A stretch of 44,049 nt of DNA from Candidatus Aquidulcis sp. (GCA_020723345.1 DYJA01000055.1:1-44049); one strand, 5' to 3'. Positions 6,521-15,548 are shown, counted from the stretch's first letter. The notes: generated from the sequence alone by a model not told the origin. Made by a program: numbers and translations.

Positions 6521-9372
6521 ACACGTTTGCAGTCTTGTTGCTGATTCTTTTTCCTTTCGCCTATTTCTGGCAAGTCACACTTGGGCAGGGTGTCTGGCTC
6601 ACGACGGACATTCTGCGTTTGTTTTATCCGTTCAGCGTCGAACTCGCGCGCGCGTTGAATGAAGGTCGCCTGCCGCTGTGGACGCCGAATTTGCTCGCGG
6701 GTTTTCCACTCCTTGCCGAAGGTCAGGTCGGCGCGCTCTATCCGATCAATCTGCTCCTTTACAAATTTTTTCCAGTTCACCACGCGCTGTCGTACAACAT
6801 TTTGTTGCACATCGTTTGGGCGGGATGCGGCATGTACGTTTTTACGCGCGCGCGCGGCATCGGCGCTGCGGGCGCGCTACTCGCGGGTTTCGTGTTTGCG
6901 TTCAACGGCGTCGTCTTGGGGCAAATGTTCCATCCGCCGATTTTGTTCGCGGTTGCGTGGCTGCCCTGGCTGATTTTTTGCGTCGCGCAATTTCAAACGT
7001 GGAGCGGGCAGCCTGCCCGCAGCGGGCTAGCAGCCCACTCCACATGGTTCGCGCTTGGCGCGCTCGCGCTCGGAATCCAATTTCTGTGCGGCTCGGCGCA
7101 GATGGCGTTTCTGAACGCGTTGGCAGTCGCAGTGTTCGGCGTGTTCGGTGGAGTGTTAGTCAACAGTGAACAGTTAACAGTGAACAGTGAACAGTTAACA
7201 GTGAACAATCAACAGTTAACAGTGAACAGTCAACAGTTCACTGTTCACCGTTTACTGTTTACTATTTTTCTTATCGCGCTCGGCGCGGGCATCGCCGCGA
7301 TTCAACTGATTCCGACCGGCGAATTGATCGGCTATTCCGTACGCGGCGGCGCGCTCGGCAAAGAGTTTGTCACGAGTTATTCGATGCCGTCGGAATATCT
7401 CGCGCAATTCATCGCGCCGTTCGCACCGGGCGAACCCGCCGAAGGAAACGAAGAGTATCGCGCGTATTTTGGAATCGCGCCGCTGCTGCTCGCGCTCGGC
7501 GCGCTGATTTGGCGGCGCAATCGGCAGACGATTTTTTTCGCCGCGTGCGGACTCGTCGCGTTATCGTTCGCGCTCGGCGAATTGAATCCAATTTACCAAT
7601 TGTTTTACCAGTTGCCGCCCTTTAATTTTTTTCGCGCGCCCGCGCGGTATTTGTACCTTTTCGTTTTCGCGATGGCGTTTCTGAGCGCGGTTGGGTTGGA
7701 CTGTGTCATTGCGCGCGGGGCAAAGCAATCCCCAACTCGCGATGTGGAGACTGCTTCGTCGCGATCCTTCGACTCCGCAGCCAAAAGTGCTGCTCCGCTC
7801 AGGACGCTCCTCGCAACACTTGCACCGCACGCAAGTGGAGATGTGACACAGCGCGCGGTCGCGCTTTTGCTCTTGGCGTGGCTGGCGGTTAGCGCAATCG
7901 CGTTGGCGCACACGCAAACGCTCGCGTTCTGGCTGGACGCGTGGCGCGTTTTGCCGATTGCGCTCGCGGCGGCAACCTTGGGCGCGCTCGCGCTCGCGTG
8001 GACGCGCAAAATCGCGCGCGGCACATTTGTCGTCGCGATCCTGGGTTTGACGATCTTCGATTTGGCGAGTCACGCGCCGCCGTTTCTCAAAACAATTGAC
8101 GTGCTTACACCGACTGCCGGAGTGACGACACCGCCGCGCTCGGTGCAAGCATTGGACGACGCGTTGACGCGCGGACGCGTTTTTACCGACGATTCAACTT
8201 TTCCGTCGCCGCCTGCGATTCGCAATTCGCTCTTTCCAAACACGGCGTTGCTGTACGACAAGCCGAGCGCGCAAATTTACTCGTCGCTCGCATTTGGACG
8301 CCACCAAGCATACGTGTATAATGCGTCGCCTGCGATGCTCGATCTGATCGGCGCGCGATTCGTGACGATTCCGCTGGAGCCGCGCCCGCCGACGAAAAGC
8401 GCGCTGCCGCTCGACTCATTCGGACTCGCGATTTTGCGCGGCGAAATCGCGAGTGCGCCAACCGACGCGCGCGCGCTGCAAATCGTTTCCGCGACGGAGC
8501 AAGCCGCGAATCTGCCGAACGGCACGCCAGTTGCCGAGATCGTTTTGCGTTTTGACGACGGTGCGACCCAGGTTCTGCCGCTGCGCGTCGGCGTCGAAAC
8601 GGCAGATTGGGATTACGAGCGCAAGCGCGCCGACAACGCGATCAGCCACACACGCGCGCCGATTGCTCATTCATTTCCGGCGTACTGGCGCGCGTTCGGT
8701 CGTGCGTTTGAAGGGCACACCTATCTCGCGCGGTACGACATCGCGCCGCCGCGCAAAATCGTCGGCGTGAGCGCGCGCGTTGCGCAGCCCGACGCGCGAT
8801 TGATGATCGAAGGTATCGCGCTCGAAACCAAAGATGGAATGCTTGCGCTTGCGCGGCAGAGCGGCAAGAACGATTTCGCGCTCGCGTACATGAGCGACAC
8901 GGTTGCCGCGTGGGAAAATCGCGACGCGCTGCCGCGCGCGTTCATCGTTCATGCCGCGCAAATGGCGGACGATGCTACCGCGTTTGCGCGATTGCGCGAC
9001 CCAGGATTCAATCCGGCGCGCGAGGTGTTGTTGAGCGAGGGCGGTGAGTTGCGCGATGTTGCGCCCGAGCGCGATTCAGTCGAGATCGCGACGTACAAAT
9101 CCGAGCGCGTCGAGATCAAAACGACGACGGATCAACCGGGTTATCTCGTGCTGACCGATTCGTGGTATCCGGGCTGGCGCGCGTTTGTGGACGATCAGCC
9201 CGCGCCGATCGATCGCGCGGATGTGTTGTTTCGCGCCGTCGCGCTCGAACCAGGGACGCACACCATCGTTTTCGAATATCGTCCTGATTCGTTTTTGATC
9301 GGCGCGCTGATTAGCGCGACGAGTCTCATCATTCTAATTGTTTTTGTGGGGATGAATATTGGACGCAAGTAA
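6448..9372 (+). CDS. YfhO-like polytopic membrane protein (copy 1)
   Basis: 974 residues with about a dozen predicted membrane helices and a soluble C-terminal beta domain. Family features are the early D-I-L-R-L-F-Y-P-F segment, L-W-T-P-N-L-L-A-G-F-P and, near the C-terminus, D-S-W-Y-P-G-W followed by a final helix. YfhO-type proteins resemble GT-C glycosyltransferases; in Firmicutes YfhO members act in lipoteichoic acid glycosylation, so a role in adding sugars to surface glycans is inferred. Its ATG overlaps the polA stop (ATGA). Three repeat-derived segments are embedded in frame (6999-7043, 7160-7262, 7704-7850), and its first 20 or so residues also come from a repeat. Clearly paralogous to the gene at 11028. 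No catalytic residue was identified. Confidence 0.8.
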   Translation: MTNSAWRMANSKSLISNFQSLISKDTFAVLLLILFPFAYFWQVTLGQGVWLTTDILRLFYPFSVELARALNEGRLPLWTPNLLAGFPLLAEGQVGALYPINLLLYKFFPVHHALSYNILLHIVWAGCGMYVFTRARGIGAAGALLAGFVFAFNGVVLGQMFHPPILFAVAWLPWLIFCVAQFQTWSGQPARSGLAAHSTWFALGALALGIQFLCGSAQMAFLNALAVAVFGVFGGVLVNSEQLTVNSEQLTVNNQQLTVNSQQFTVHRLLFTIFLIALGAGIAAIQLIPTGELIGYSVRGGALGKEFVTSYSMPSEYLAQFIAPFAPGEPAEGNEEYRAYFGIAPLLLALGALIWRRNRQTIFFAACGLVALSFALGELNPIYQLFYQLPPFNFFRAPARYLYLFVFAMAFLSAVGLDCVIARGAKQSPTRDVETASSRSFDSAAKSAAPLRTLLATLAPHASGDVTQRAVALLLLAWLAVSAIALAHTQTLAFWLDAWRVLPIALAAATLGALALAWTRKIARGTFVVAILGLTIFDLASHAPPFLKTIDVLTPTAGVTTPPRSVQALDDALTRGRVFTDDSTFPSPPAIRNSLFPNTALLYDKPSAQIYSSLAFGRHQAYVYNASPAMLDLIGARFVTIPLEPRPPTKSALPLDSFGLAILRGEIASAPTDARALQIVSATEQAANLPNGTPVAEIVLRFDDGATQVLPLRVGVETADWDYERKRADNAISHTRAPIAHSFPAYWRAFGRAFEGHTYLARYDIAPPRKIVGVSARVAQPDARLMIEGIALETKDGMLALARQSGKNDFALAYMSDTVAAWENRDALPRAFIVHAAQMADDATAFARLRDPGFNPAREVLLSEGGELRDVAPERDSVEIATYKSERVEIKTTTDQPGYLVLTDSWYPGWRAFVDDQPAPIDRADVLFRAVALEPGTHTIVFEYRPDSFLIGALISATSLIILIVFVGMNIGRK
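6999..7043. repeat. Palindromic repeat inside yfhO copy 1
   Basis: Inverted repeat GTGGAG...CTCCAC with inner GCGGGCAGCCTGCCCGC and GGGCTAGCAGCCC hairpins. It encodes W-S-G-Q-P-A-R-S-G-L-A-A-H-S-T without breaking the frame; copy 2 of the gene has a different repeat at the matching place. Confidence 0.7.
7160..7262. repeat. GTTAACAGTGAACAGT tandem/inverted repeat inside yfhO copy 1
   Basis: About four tandem copies of an AACAGTTAACAGTGAACAGT-like unit end in the inverse CTGTTCACTGTTCACC form. It encodes repeated Q-L-T-V-N-S-E blocks in a loop between membrane helices. The inverse motif recurs in the GT39-like gene at 27278-27303. Confidence 0.75.
7704..7850. repeat. 147-nt composite palindromic repeat inside yfhO copy 1
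   Basis: Begins TGTCATTGCG and ends GTGACACA, with a nested GATCCTTCGACTCCG / GCTCAGGAC element. It is a diverged relative of the intergenic copy at 1044-1122. It spans 49 codons in frame, giving a hydrophilic Ser/Arg/Ala-rich segment before the next membrane helix. Confidence 0.65.
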
Positions 9373-10090
9373 TTCGCGACATCCGAATTGGGGAAAGAAT
9401 GTCGTCGTCGCTCCGGGCGCAATGATCGAAGAGGATGTGATTCTGGGCAGCGGCGTCGTCGTACATGATCGCGTGCGCGTCGGACGCGGCACCGTCGTTC
9501 ACGACAACGCGGTGCTGGGGCGCGTGCCGATGGTCGCCGGAATCATTCAGCGCACGCCGACGCGCGAACTGGCGTGGCTCGAAATCGGCAAGCGGTGCGT
9601 CGTCGGCGCGAACGCCGTGTTGTATGTCGGCACGACCATCGGCGATGACACGCTGATTGGCGATCTGACGAGCATTCGCGAAGAATGTAAGATTGGCAAT
9701 CATGTCGTTATCGGGCGCGGTGTGATGTTGAATTACAAGATCGAAATGCGCGACCGCGTGCGCGTGATGGACACGAGCCATTTTGGCGGCGACATGTTGA
9801 TCGAAGAGGATGTTTTCGTTGGACCGCACGTTTGCACGGCGAACGACAACACGATTGGTCTGCGTCCCGGTGTGGTGCGCCGAGGTCCGCACCTCTGTCG
9901 CGGCGCGTCGATTGGGATCGGCGTGATTTTGCTTGCGGGCGTGACGGTCGGCGAACAAGCCATCGTCGGCGCGGGCGCGCTCGTGATCAAGGATGTGCCG
10001 GCGCGCAAAATCGCCGTGGGCATGCCCGCCCAGATCACCGGCGATGTGCCGCCGGATTTGTTGCGCCCGATGGGTCAAGACCAGCCATGA
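9359..10090 (+). CDS. Hexapeptide-repeat acyltransferase (left-handed beta-helix)
   Basis: 243 residues made almost wholly of hexapeptide turns, for example V-V-V-A-P-G, V-I-L-G-S-G, V-V-I-G-R-G, I-V-G-A-G-A and a late S-I-G-I-G-V-I block. This is the fold of WbbJ/LpxA-type O- and N-acyltransferases, usually trimers using acetyl- or acyl-CoA. A role in acylating a surface sugar or glycan intermediate is inferred from its place between a YfhO-like gene and a glycosyltransferase. Start is TTG 9359, overlapping the upstream stop by 14 nt, with GGGG 9 nt before it; ATG 9423 is an alternative but would lose a beta-helix turn. Its stop overlaps the next start as ATGA. Confidence 0.82.
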   Translation: MDASNSRHPNWGKNVVVAPGAMIEEDVILGSGVVVHDRVRVGRGTVVHDNAVLGRVPMVAGIIQRTPTRELAWLEIGKRCVVGANAVLYVGTTIGDDTLIGDLTSIREECKIGNHVVIGRGVMLNYKIEMRDRVRVMDTSHFGGDMLIEEDVFVGPHVCTANDNTIGLRPGVVRRGPHLCRGASIGIGVILLAGVTVGEQAIVGAGALVIKDVPARKIAVGMPAQITGDVPPDLLRPMGQDQP

Positions 10091-11031
10091 AAATTTCAGT
10101 CGTCATTCCGGTCTATTTCAACGCGGCGAGTTTGCCGTTGCTGCGGCAGCGACTATCCGATGTCGCCGCGCAAGCGCCGCAAGCGGAGTTTGAGTTTATT
10201 TTTGTCGACGATGGCAGCGGCGACAATTCGTTCGACGTGCTGCGCGACCTTGTCGCGTGCGACGCGCGCGTCAAAGTGCTGCGGCTGGTGCGTAACTTTG
10301 GATCGAACGCGGCGATCCTGGCGGGCTTGGCGCACGCGCGCGGCGATGGCGTCGTCGTCATCACGGCAGATTTGCAGGATCCGCCGGAGTTGATTCCTGA
10401 AATGATCGCGCAATGGCAAGCGGGTAATCCGGTGGTGCTTGCCGCGCGCGCGGATCGCCGCGATCCGTTGCTGACGCGCTGGACGGGTGATTTGTTCAAC
10501 GGACTTTTTCGTCGTTTTGTCTTCCCCAATTTTCCGCCGCGCGGCTTTGACTTTTTTCTTGCCGACAAAAAAGTGGTGCGCGTACTCGTCGAGAACGCGG
10601 GCGCGAATCTCTACATCTTCGGTTTGTTGTTGTGGACGGGGTACAAACCGGTGACGCTTACCTACACGCGCGCCGAGCGACAGTTCGGCAGATCGCGTTG
10701 GAATGTGGGCAGAAAAATAAAATACTTTCTCGATGCGTTTATCGGATTTTCGTACTTGCCGTTGCGTTTTGCGTCGGTGTTCGGGATCGCGCTCGCGTTC
10801 CTGGGATTTGTGTACGCCGCGTTTCTCGTTTGGGCTCGCATCTTCTTGGGATTTCCGGTGGAAGGTTGGACTTCGCTGATGGTCGTTTTGCTGATCGTAT
10901 CCGGCGTGCAGTTGGTGATGTTGGGCATTTTGGGCGAGTACGTCTGGCGCAATCTGGACGAGGCGCGCCGCCGACCGTTGTACTTGATTGGCGAAACGGT
11001 CGGCTTGAACGACGACGAGTCGCGCAAATGA
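10087..11031 (+). CDS. Family 2 glycosyltransferase, DPMS/GtrB/ArnC-like
   Basis: 314 residues. GT-A features: V-I-P-V-Y near the start, D-D-G-S at 41-44, and D-L-Q-D-P-P-E with Asp95 and Asp98 at the nucleotide/metal site. A conserved R-x-x-G-R-S-R-W loop follows, then two C-terminal membrane helices (about 230-255 and 265-290). Relatives move a sugar from a nucleotide donor to polyprenyl phosphate, making the lipid-linked donor used by GT-C enzymes on the outer face. That suits its position between two YfhO-like genes, which may use such donors. The start ATG overlaps the acyltransferase stop and its own stop overlaps the next ATG, so translation is probably coupled throughout. An open frame continues upstream to 9832 but only as a shadow of the acyltransferase gene. 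Confidence 0.9.
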   Translation: MKISVVIPVYFNAASLPLLRQRLSDVAAQAPQAEFEFIFVDDGSGDNSFDVLRDLVACDARVKVLRLVRNFGSNAAILAGLAHARGDGVVVITADLQDPPELIPEMIAQWQAGNPVVLAARADRRDPLLTRWTGDLFNGLFRRFVFPNFPPRGFDFFLADKKVVRVLVENAGANLYIFGLLLWTGYKPVTLTYTRAERQFGRSRWNVGRKIKYFLDAFIGFSYLPLRFASVFGIALAFLGFVYAAFLVWARIFLGFPVEGWTSLMVVLLIVSGVQLVMLGILGEYVWRNLDEARRRPLYLIGETVGLNDDESRK

Positions 11032-13823
11032 AGCCGGCATGGAATCGCCGCGACGCGTTGGCGATCTTGTTTCTGGTCGCGTGGCAGTGCGTTTATTTCT
11101 TTCCGGTGACGCTCGCGCAAGCTGTGTGGTTTGGCAGCGACACGGTTCGCACGTATTTTCCGCTGGGGACGGAACTCGCGCGCGCGCTGCATGAAGGGCG
11201 TTTGCCACTCTGGACGACCGGAATGTACGGCGGCTTTCCATTGCTCGCCGACGCGCAAGTGGGCGCGCTGTATCCGATCAACTTGATTCTCTATGCGGTG
11301 TTGCCGCCGCATTTTGCGCTGTCGTACACTGTTTTATTTCATCTCGCGTTTGCGGCAGTCGGGGCGTACTTGTGGGTGCGCGCGTCCGGGTTTCGCGTGG
11401 CAAGCGCGCTTCTGGCGGGCATCGTTTTTTCGTTCAGCGGTTTCATGCTTTCGCGTTTGCCGCACGTGACAATCCTCGTCACGAGTTCGTGGTTGCCCTG
11501 GCTCTTTTTTTTGCAAGATCAATTTCAACGCGCGCAGACGCCGCTTGTCATTTCGAGCGGAGGGAGAAATCTCGGTGACGCCTCGCGAGATTTCTCGCAG
11601 AAATCGCTCGAAATGACAAGGACCAAGCGCGCCGCGCTCTGGTTCGCGCTGCTCGCGCTGGCGTTGGGAATCCAAGTTCTTTGCGGCTTTCCCCAAGTCG
11701 CGTTTATGAACTTGCTCGCGGTCGGACTGGTTGGATTTTTTGGAAGATTGTTGTGGGATTCGAATCCGTTTCTAGGGGCGACTTTCGCTGAACGACTCAA
11801 GTCGTTACTACGAGCGATTGGTTGGAGCGCGCTGCCGATCCTTCTCGGCGCGGGCATCGCGGCGGCGCAGATCGTACCGACCGTCGAATTGGTTGGCTAT
11901 TCCGTGCGCGGCAGCGCGTCCAGTTTTCGATTCGTCACGAGTTATTCGCTGCCGCCCGAAATGCTCGCACAATTCGTTGCGCCATTCATTCACGGCGAGC
12001 CATCGGAAGGCGCGAACAACGAGTATTGGGCGTACCTGGGTCTCGCGCCGTTTCTGTTGGCGCTCCTCGCGGTCTGGTTGCGCCGCGACGCGCGCACGAT
12101 TTTTTTTGCGGTCTTTGCGCTCGCCGCGTTATCGCTCGCGCTGGGCGATCTCAATCCGGTCTATCGCCTGATCTATCAATTGCCGGGTCTTAGTTTCTTT
12201 CGCGTTCCCGCACGCTATCTCTTGTTATTCGTTTTTGCCGCGACGTTTCTCACCGCGACCGGTTTTGAAGAATTGTCGAATCGCTTGTCCGATGCTCGCG
12301 TCAAGTGCGCATTCGTGTGGGCTTGCGCGTTTGGCGGGGCGATTGTCGTCGTAATCTGGCTCGCGCAAACGCAATGGCTCGAATTTTGGATGGCGGTTTG
12401 GCAATATTTGCCGATGGGATTGCTCGCGGCGAGTGTCGGCGTCCTGGGTCTCGCGTGGATGCGCCGCGCGAGTCGCGCGCTGTTTCAAACGATTGTTCTG
12501 GGGCTAACGCTTTGCGATCTCGCATGCACTGCGCCGCTTTTTGTGATCACGCTGGGACGGCTGGATACTCCGGCGTACGCGGCAAGCGCGCCGCGTTCCT
12601 TGTCCGTGATCGAGACGCGACCTGGGGACGGACGCGTTTTTACCGATATGTACATCGATTCGTCCGTCGCCGCGATCCGCGCGGGGCTGTACCCGAACGC
12701 CGCGTTGCTGTACGGCAAAGAGAGCGCGCAGGCGTACTCGTCGCTCGCGTTCGCGCGCCAATCGGCGTATCTTGCCGACCTCACGCCGAGCATGTTGAAT
12801 TTGCTGAACGTGCGGTACTTTGCCGTGCCGCTGGAGCCGCGTCCAGAAACGAAATCGGTCGCGCCGCTCGATACGCTTGGGCTGGATGTGTTGAACAACG
12901 AAGAAGTTTTTCCGCCGGTGCCCGCGACCGGCGTCGAAATTATTTCCTTCACCGAGCGCGCCGAAAATCTCGCGAATGGTACGCCGGTCGGAGAACTCGT
13001 ACTGCGGCGACGCGACGGTCGAATCGAAACATTTCCGCTACGCGTCGGAATCGAAACGGCGGATTGGGATTACGCGCGCAACAAGCCGCAACATGCGCGC
13101 GCGCCGGTCGCGCACACGTTCCGAGGTTTCTGGCGCGCGTTCGGACGCGAGTTTGAAGGGAACACGTACGCCGCGCGTTTCAGTTTCGCGCCCGGCGAAA
13201 TCGTCGGCGTCAACGTGCGCGCGTTGCGTCCCGAAGCGCGCTTGACGATTGAGCGAATTTCTCTGTACAATGCGGACAATCAACCAACCGCGCTCGCCAA
13301 GTTGGTGCATCGGAACGATTTTGCGTTGGCGTACTTGAGCGACACGGTTGCTATTTGGGAAAACAAAAACGCGCTGCCGCGCGCGTTCATCGCGCACGCG
13401 GCGACGGTCGCGAACGACGATGCCGCGTTCGCGCGCTTGCGCGATCCAAGTTTCCAACCCGAACGCGAAGTGTTGTTGAGCGAAGGCGGTGAGTTGCGCG
13501 ATGTTGCGCCCGCGCGCGATTCGGTCGAGATCGCGACGTACAAATCCGGACGCGTCGCGATCAAAGCGACGACGGATCAGCCGGGCTATCTCGTGCTTGC
13601 CGATTCGTGGTACCCCGGCTGGAACGCGTTGGTGGATGGACGCTCCGCGCCGATCCATCGCGCCGATGTTTTGTTCCGCGCCGTGCGAATCGAACCGGGA
13701 ACGCACGACATCGAGTTCGAATATCGTCCGCTGTCGTTCGCCGTCGGCGCGACGATTAGCGCGATCAGTTTGTTGATCGCTTTGGGAATTCCCGTTTTCT
13801 ATCTTCGATACGGAAAAAAATAA
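11028..13823 (+). CDS. YfhO-like polytopic membrane protein (copy 2)
   Basis: 931 residues, paralogue of the gene at 6448 with the same order of helices and the same C-terminal beta domain (E-I-A-T-Y-K-S-G, then D-S-W-Y-P-G-W, then a last helix). The early T-Y-F-P-L-G-T-E-L-A-R-A segment and L-L-A-D-A-Q-V-G-A-L-Y-P are characteristic. The start is ATG 11028 inside the glycosyltransferase stop (ATGA); the longer frame to 10632 merely overlaps that gene. A role in glycosylation of a surface polymer is inferred, as for copy 1. A 73-nt palindromic repeat (11546-11618) is carried in frame near residue 175 at a place where copy 1 carries a different repeat, suggesting a tolerant loop. Confidence 0.8.
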   Translation: MKPAWNRRDALAILFLVAWQCVYFFPVTLAQAVWFGSDTVRTYFPLGTELARALHEGRLPLWTTGMYGGFPLLADAQVGALYPINLILYAVLPPHFALSYTVLFHLAFAAVGAYLWVRASGFRVASALLAGIVFSFSGFMLSRLPHVTILVTSSWLPWLFFLQDQFQRAQTPLVISSGGRNLGDASRDFSQKSLEMTRTKRAALWFALLALALGIQVLCGFPQVAFMNLLAVGLVGFFGRLLWDSNPFLGATFAERLKSLLRAIGWSALPILLGAGIAAAQIVPTVELVGYSVRGSASSFRFVTSYSLPPEMLAQFVAPFIHGEPSEGANNEYWAYLGLAPFLLALLAVWLRRDARTIFFAVFALAALSLALGDLNPVYRLIYQLPGLSFFRVPARYLLLFVFAATFLTATGFEELSNRLSDARVKCAFVWACAFGGAIVVVIWLAQTQWLEFWMAVWQYLPMGLLAASVGVLGLAWMRRASRALFQTIVLGLTLCDLACTAPLFVITLGRLDTPAYAASAPRSLSVIETRPGDGRVFTDMYIDSSVAAIRAGLYPNAALLYGKESAQAYSSLAFARQSAYLADLTPSMLNLLNVRYFAVPLEPRPETKSVAPLDTLGLDVLNNEEVFPPVPATGVEIISFTERAENLANGTPVGELVLRRRDGRIETFPLRVGIETADWDYARNKPQHARAPVAHTFRGFWRAFGREFEGNTYAARFSFAPGEIVGVNVRALRPEARLTIERISLYNADNQPTALAKLVHRNDFALAYLSDTVAIWENKNALPRAFIAHAATVANDDAAFARLRDPSFQPEREVLLSEGGELRDVAPARDSVEIATYKSGRVAIKATTDQPGYLVLADSWYPGWNALVDGRSAPIHRADVLFRAVRIEPGTHDIEFEYRPLSFAVGATISAISLLIALGIPVFYLRYGKK
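11546..11618. repeat. Palindromic repeat, TGTCATTTCGAGCG family, inside yfhO copy 2
   Basis: Inverted repeat TGTCATTTCGAGCG...CGCTCGAAATGACA with inner GAGAAATCTC and GAGATTTCTC arms. The same family occurs intergenically at 15423-15530 and 26626-26706. Here it is translated in frame. Confidence 0.8.
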
Positions 13824-13824
13824 C

Positions 13825-14634
13825 ATGACGAAAGACGGATTGTTTTTTTCGCCCGCCGATTACGCGGTCTTCGACAACGGGCTGGGCACGAATGCCGAGT
13901 ACGACGGCGAACGCGAGCGCGTCAAAGATAAACTCGTGCTGCTGCACCGCGAAATTTATCCGACGATTCGCCGGAACAAGTGGGATTTACATCCGCACTG
14001 GATGGCGCAGTGGCTCATCAGCGCGTCGCGCATTTCGCCCGCGACGCCGCGGATCGATTTCATCACGCTGCGTTACAGCAAACCCGAGACGACGATCAAA
14101 ATGATGAAGAAGCAACTCTTTGAAGATTTCGGGCATTTTTACGCGAACGCGATGATTTCGGCGCGCGTGGACAAGGACGGTTTCGCCGTCGAGTTGTACG
14201 TCAGCGACAAGGCGTGGGCGGACGGACAGAACTTGAAGAATCGGTTGCAGGTGAGCGCGGAGGAGCGCGGGCATTTTCGAAATCTGCTCGCGGAATTGGG
14301 CGGCGAGCACACGTTTCGTCTCTCGCGTTTTTATCGGACGGACGAAGGGTACACGCGTTTCGAGGAGTTGTTACGCGCGAAAGCGAGCCGCCTGGTCAAC
14401 GTCGGCATGTTGAATTCGACGATGGAAAAGTACAAACCAGGCGGACACGATTTGCGTTTGGGGATTTACTACAAGCCGGACGACAAACGGCTGCGCGAAG
14501 AAAATATCTCGACCGAAATTCTGACGCGGATCGCGCAGTTGTATCCGATTTACGCGTACATCAGTTGGTCGCCGAAAAACGATTATCGCAATCAAGCGAC
14601 GCCCGCGCGCGCGCCGAAAAAGCGATCCGGGTAG
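13825..14634 (+). CDS. Protein of unknown function, end of the glycan operon
   Basis: 269 residues, soluble, mixed alpha/beta composition, rich in aromatic and basic residues, no signal peptide or membrane helix. I do not recognise the family. The N-terminal 90 residues contain W-D-L-H-P-H-W-M-A-Q-W; the middle has an acidic/aromatic G-F-A-V-E-L-Y-V-S-D-K-A-W segment; the tail is basic. It starts 1 nt after the stop of YfhO copy 2, so it is probably cotranscribed, but nothing ties it to glycan synthesis except position. It converges with the epimerase gene at 14646 with an 11-nt gap and no clear terminator between them. Confidence 0.7.
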   Translation: MTKDGLFFSPADYAVFDNGLGTNAEYDGERERVKDKLVLLHREIYPTIRRNKWDLHPHWMAQWLISASRISPATPRIDFITLRYSKPETTIKMMKKQLFEDFGHFYANAMISARVDKDGFAVELYVSDKAWADGQNLKNRLQVSAEERGHFRNLLAELGGEHTFRLSRFYRTDEGYTRFEELLRAKASRLVNVGMLNSTMEKYKPGGHDLRLGIYYKPDDKRLREENISTEILTRIAQLYPIYAYISWSPKNDYRNQATPARAPKKRSG

Positions 14635-14645
14635 TCGTTCGGCGG

Positions 14646-15287
14646 CTATTGTCCGTACACATTCGTGTATCGGTCGTGCAACTTTGCTACTTGCTCGGCG
14701 GGAATTTCCTCCGGCTGTCCAATTTGCAGCGCGAGCCAAACCGCGCGCGCGACATCTTCGACCATCACGGCGGCTTTAACGGCGGCTGGCGCGTTCTTGC
14801 CGATCGTAAAGACGCCGTGATTTTTTAGCAGCACCGCGACCGATGTGCCAATCGATTCGACTACGACCTTGCCGATCTCTTCGCCGCCGATGAGCGCGAA
14901 ACCGCCGCATGGAATCGCGCCGCCAAACTCGTCGGCAATCGCGGTGAGATAAACCGGGATCGCTTTGCCGTTTGCCGCGAACGCGGTCGCATACGGCGAG
15001 TGCGTGTGAACCACGCCGTTCACGTCGGGACGATGGCGGTAAATGTACAAATGGCTCGCCGTGTCCGACGACGGCTTGAGATTGCCTTCGACGATCTTGC
15101 CGTTCGGATCGACGACGACGAGATGCTCCGGCTTGAGATCTTCATACCGCACCCCGGAGGGTTTGATGACGACCAAACCGGTCTGCGGATCGCGCGCGCT
15201 GACGTTGCCGCCAGTCCAGCGCACCAGATCGTTCTTGGGCAATTCCGAGTGTAACGCGCAGACCTCCACGCGTAATGCTTCGAGCAA
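14646..15287 (-). CDS. araD: Class II aldolase/epimerase, L-ribulose-5-phosphate 4-epimerase-like
   Basis: 213 residues of the class II aldolase/adducin fold. It has G-N-V-S near residue 28, the substrate phosphate loop K-P-S-G-V and P-S-S-D-T, the zinc ligands H-T-H-S near 94-97 and a later K-N-H-G-V-F histidine, with C-terminal tyrosines. Known members with this pattern interconvert L-ribulose 5-phosphate and D-xylulose 5-phosphate, or cleave fuculose/rhamnulose phosphates; the K-P-S-G-V and H-T-H-S-P context favours the epimerase. Start is TTG 15287 with GGAGG 6 nt upstream. It is the last gene of the sugar operon, 261 nt after the isomerase, with a palindromic repeat in the gap. No sugar kinase is present nearby. 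Confidence 0.8.
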   Translation of the reverse strand: MLEALRVEVCALHSELPKNDLVRWTGGNVSARDPQTGLVVIKPSGVRYEDLKPEHLVVVDPNGKIVEGNLKPSSDTASHLYIYRHRPDVNGVVHTHSPYATAFAANGKAIPVYLTAIADEFGGAIPCGGFALIGGEEIGKVVVESIGTSVAVLLKNHGVFTIGKNAPAAVKAAVMVEDVARAVWLALQIGQPEEIPAEQVAKLHDRYTNVYGQ

Positions 15288-15422
15288 AGGGTGCCTCCTC
15301 GCAGTTCGTCAGAGAAATCATGCCTGGTGCGTAGTGCGCGCTTTAAGCGCGGACTACGAACTTCGTCGCCAGTGTCGCGCCAAGAAGTAATCCTGTCAAA
15401 TTCGCTCACGGATCACGTTACC

Positions 15423-15530
15423 TGTTATTTCGAGCGGAGCGAGAAATCTCCGGTGGCGAAAACGAGATTTCTCGTCGACGATCCTTCGACTCCGCTAACG
15501 CTCCGCTCAGGACGCCTCCTCGAAATGACA
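15423..15530. repeat. Palindromic repeat, TTTCGAGCG family
   Basis: TGTTATTTCGAGCGGAGCG at one end and CTCGAAATGACA at the other, with GAGAAATCTC/GAGATTTCTC arms and a nested GATCCTTCGACTCCG...CTCAGGAC element like the one at 7704-7850. Lies between the isomerase and epimerase genes, where it could fold in the operon mRNA. Confidence 0.8.
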
Positions 15531-15548
15531 GCGCCAAAACCCTCCGCA

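Noticed and set aside
7160-7262. Possible CRISPR array from spaced AACAGT repeats
   Set aside because: Units are tandem without unique spacers, lie inside a coding frame and end in an inverted copy.
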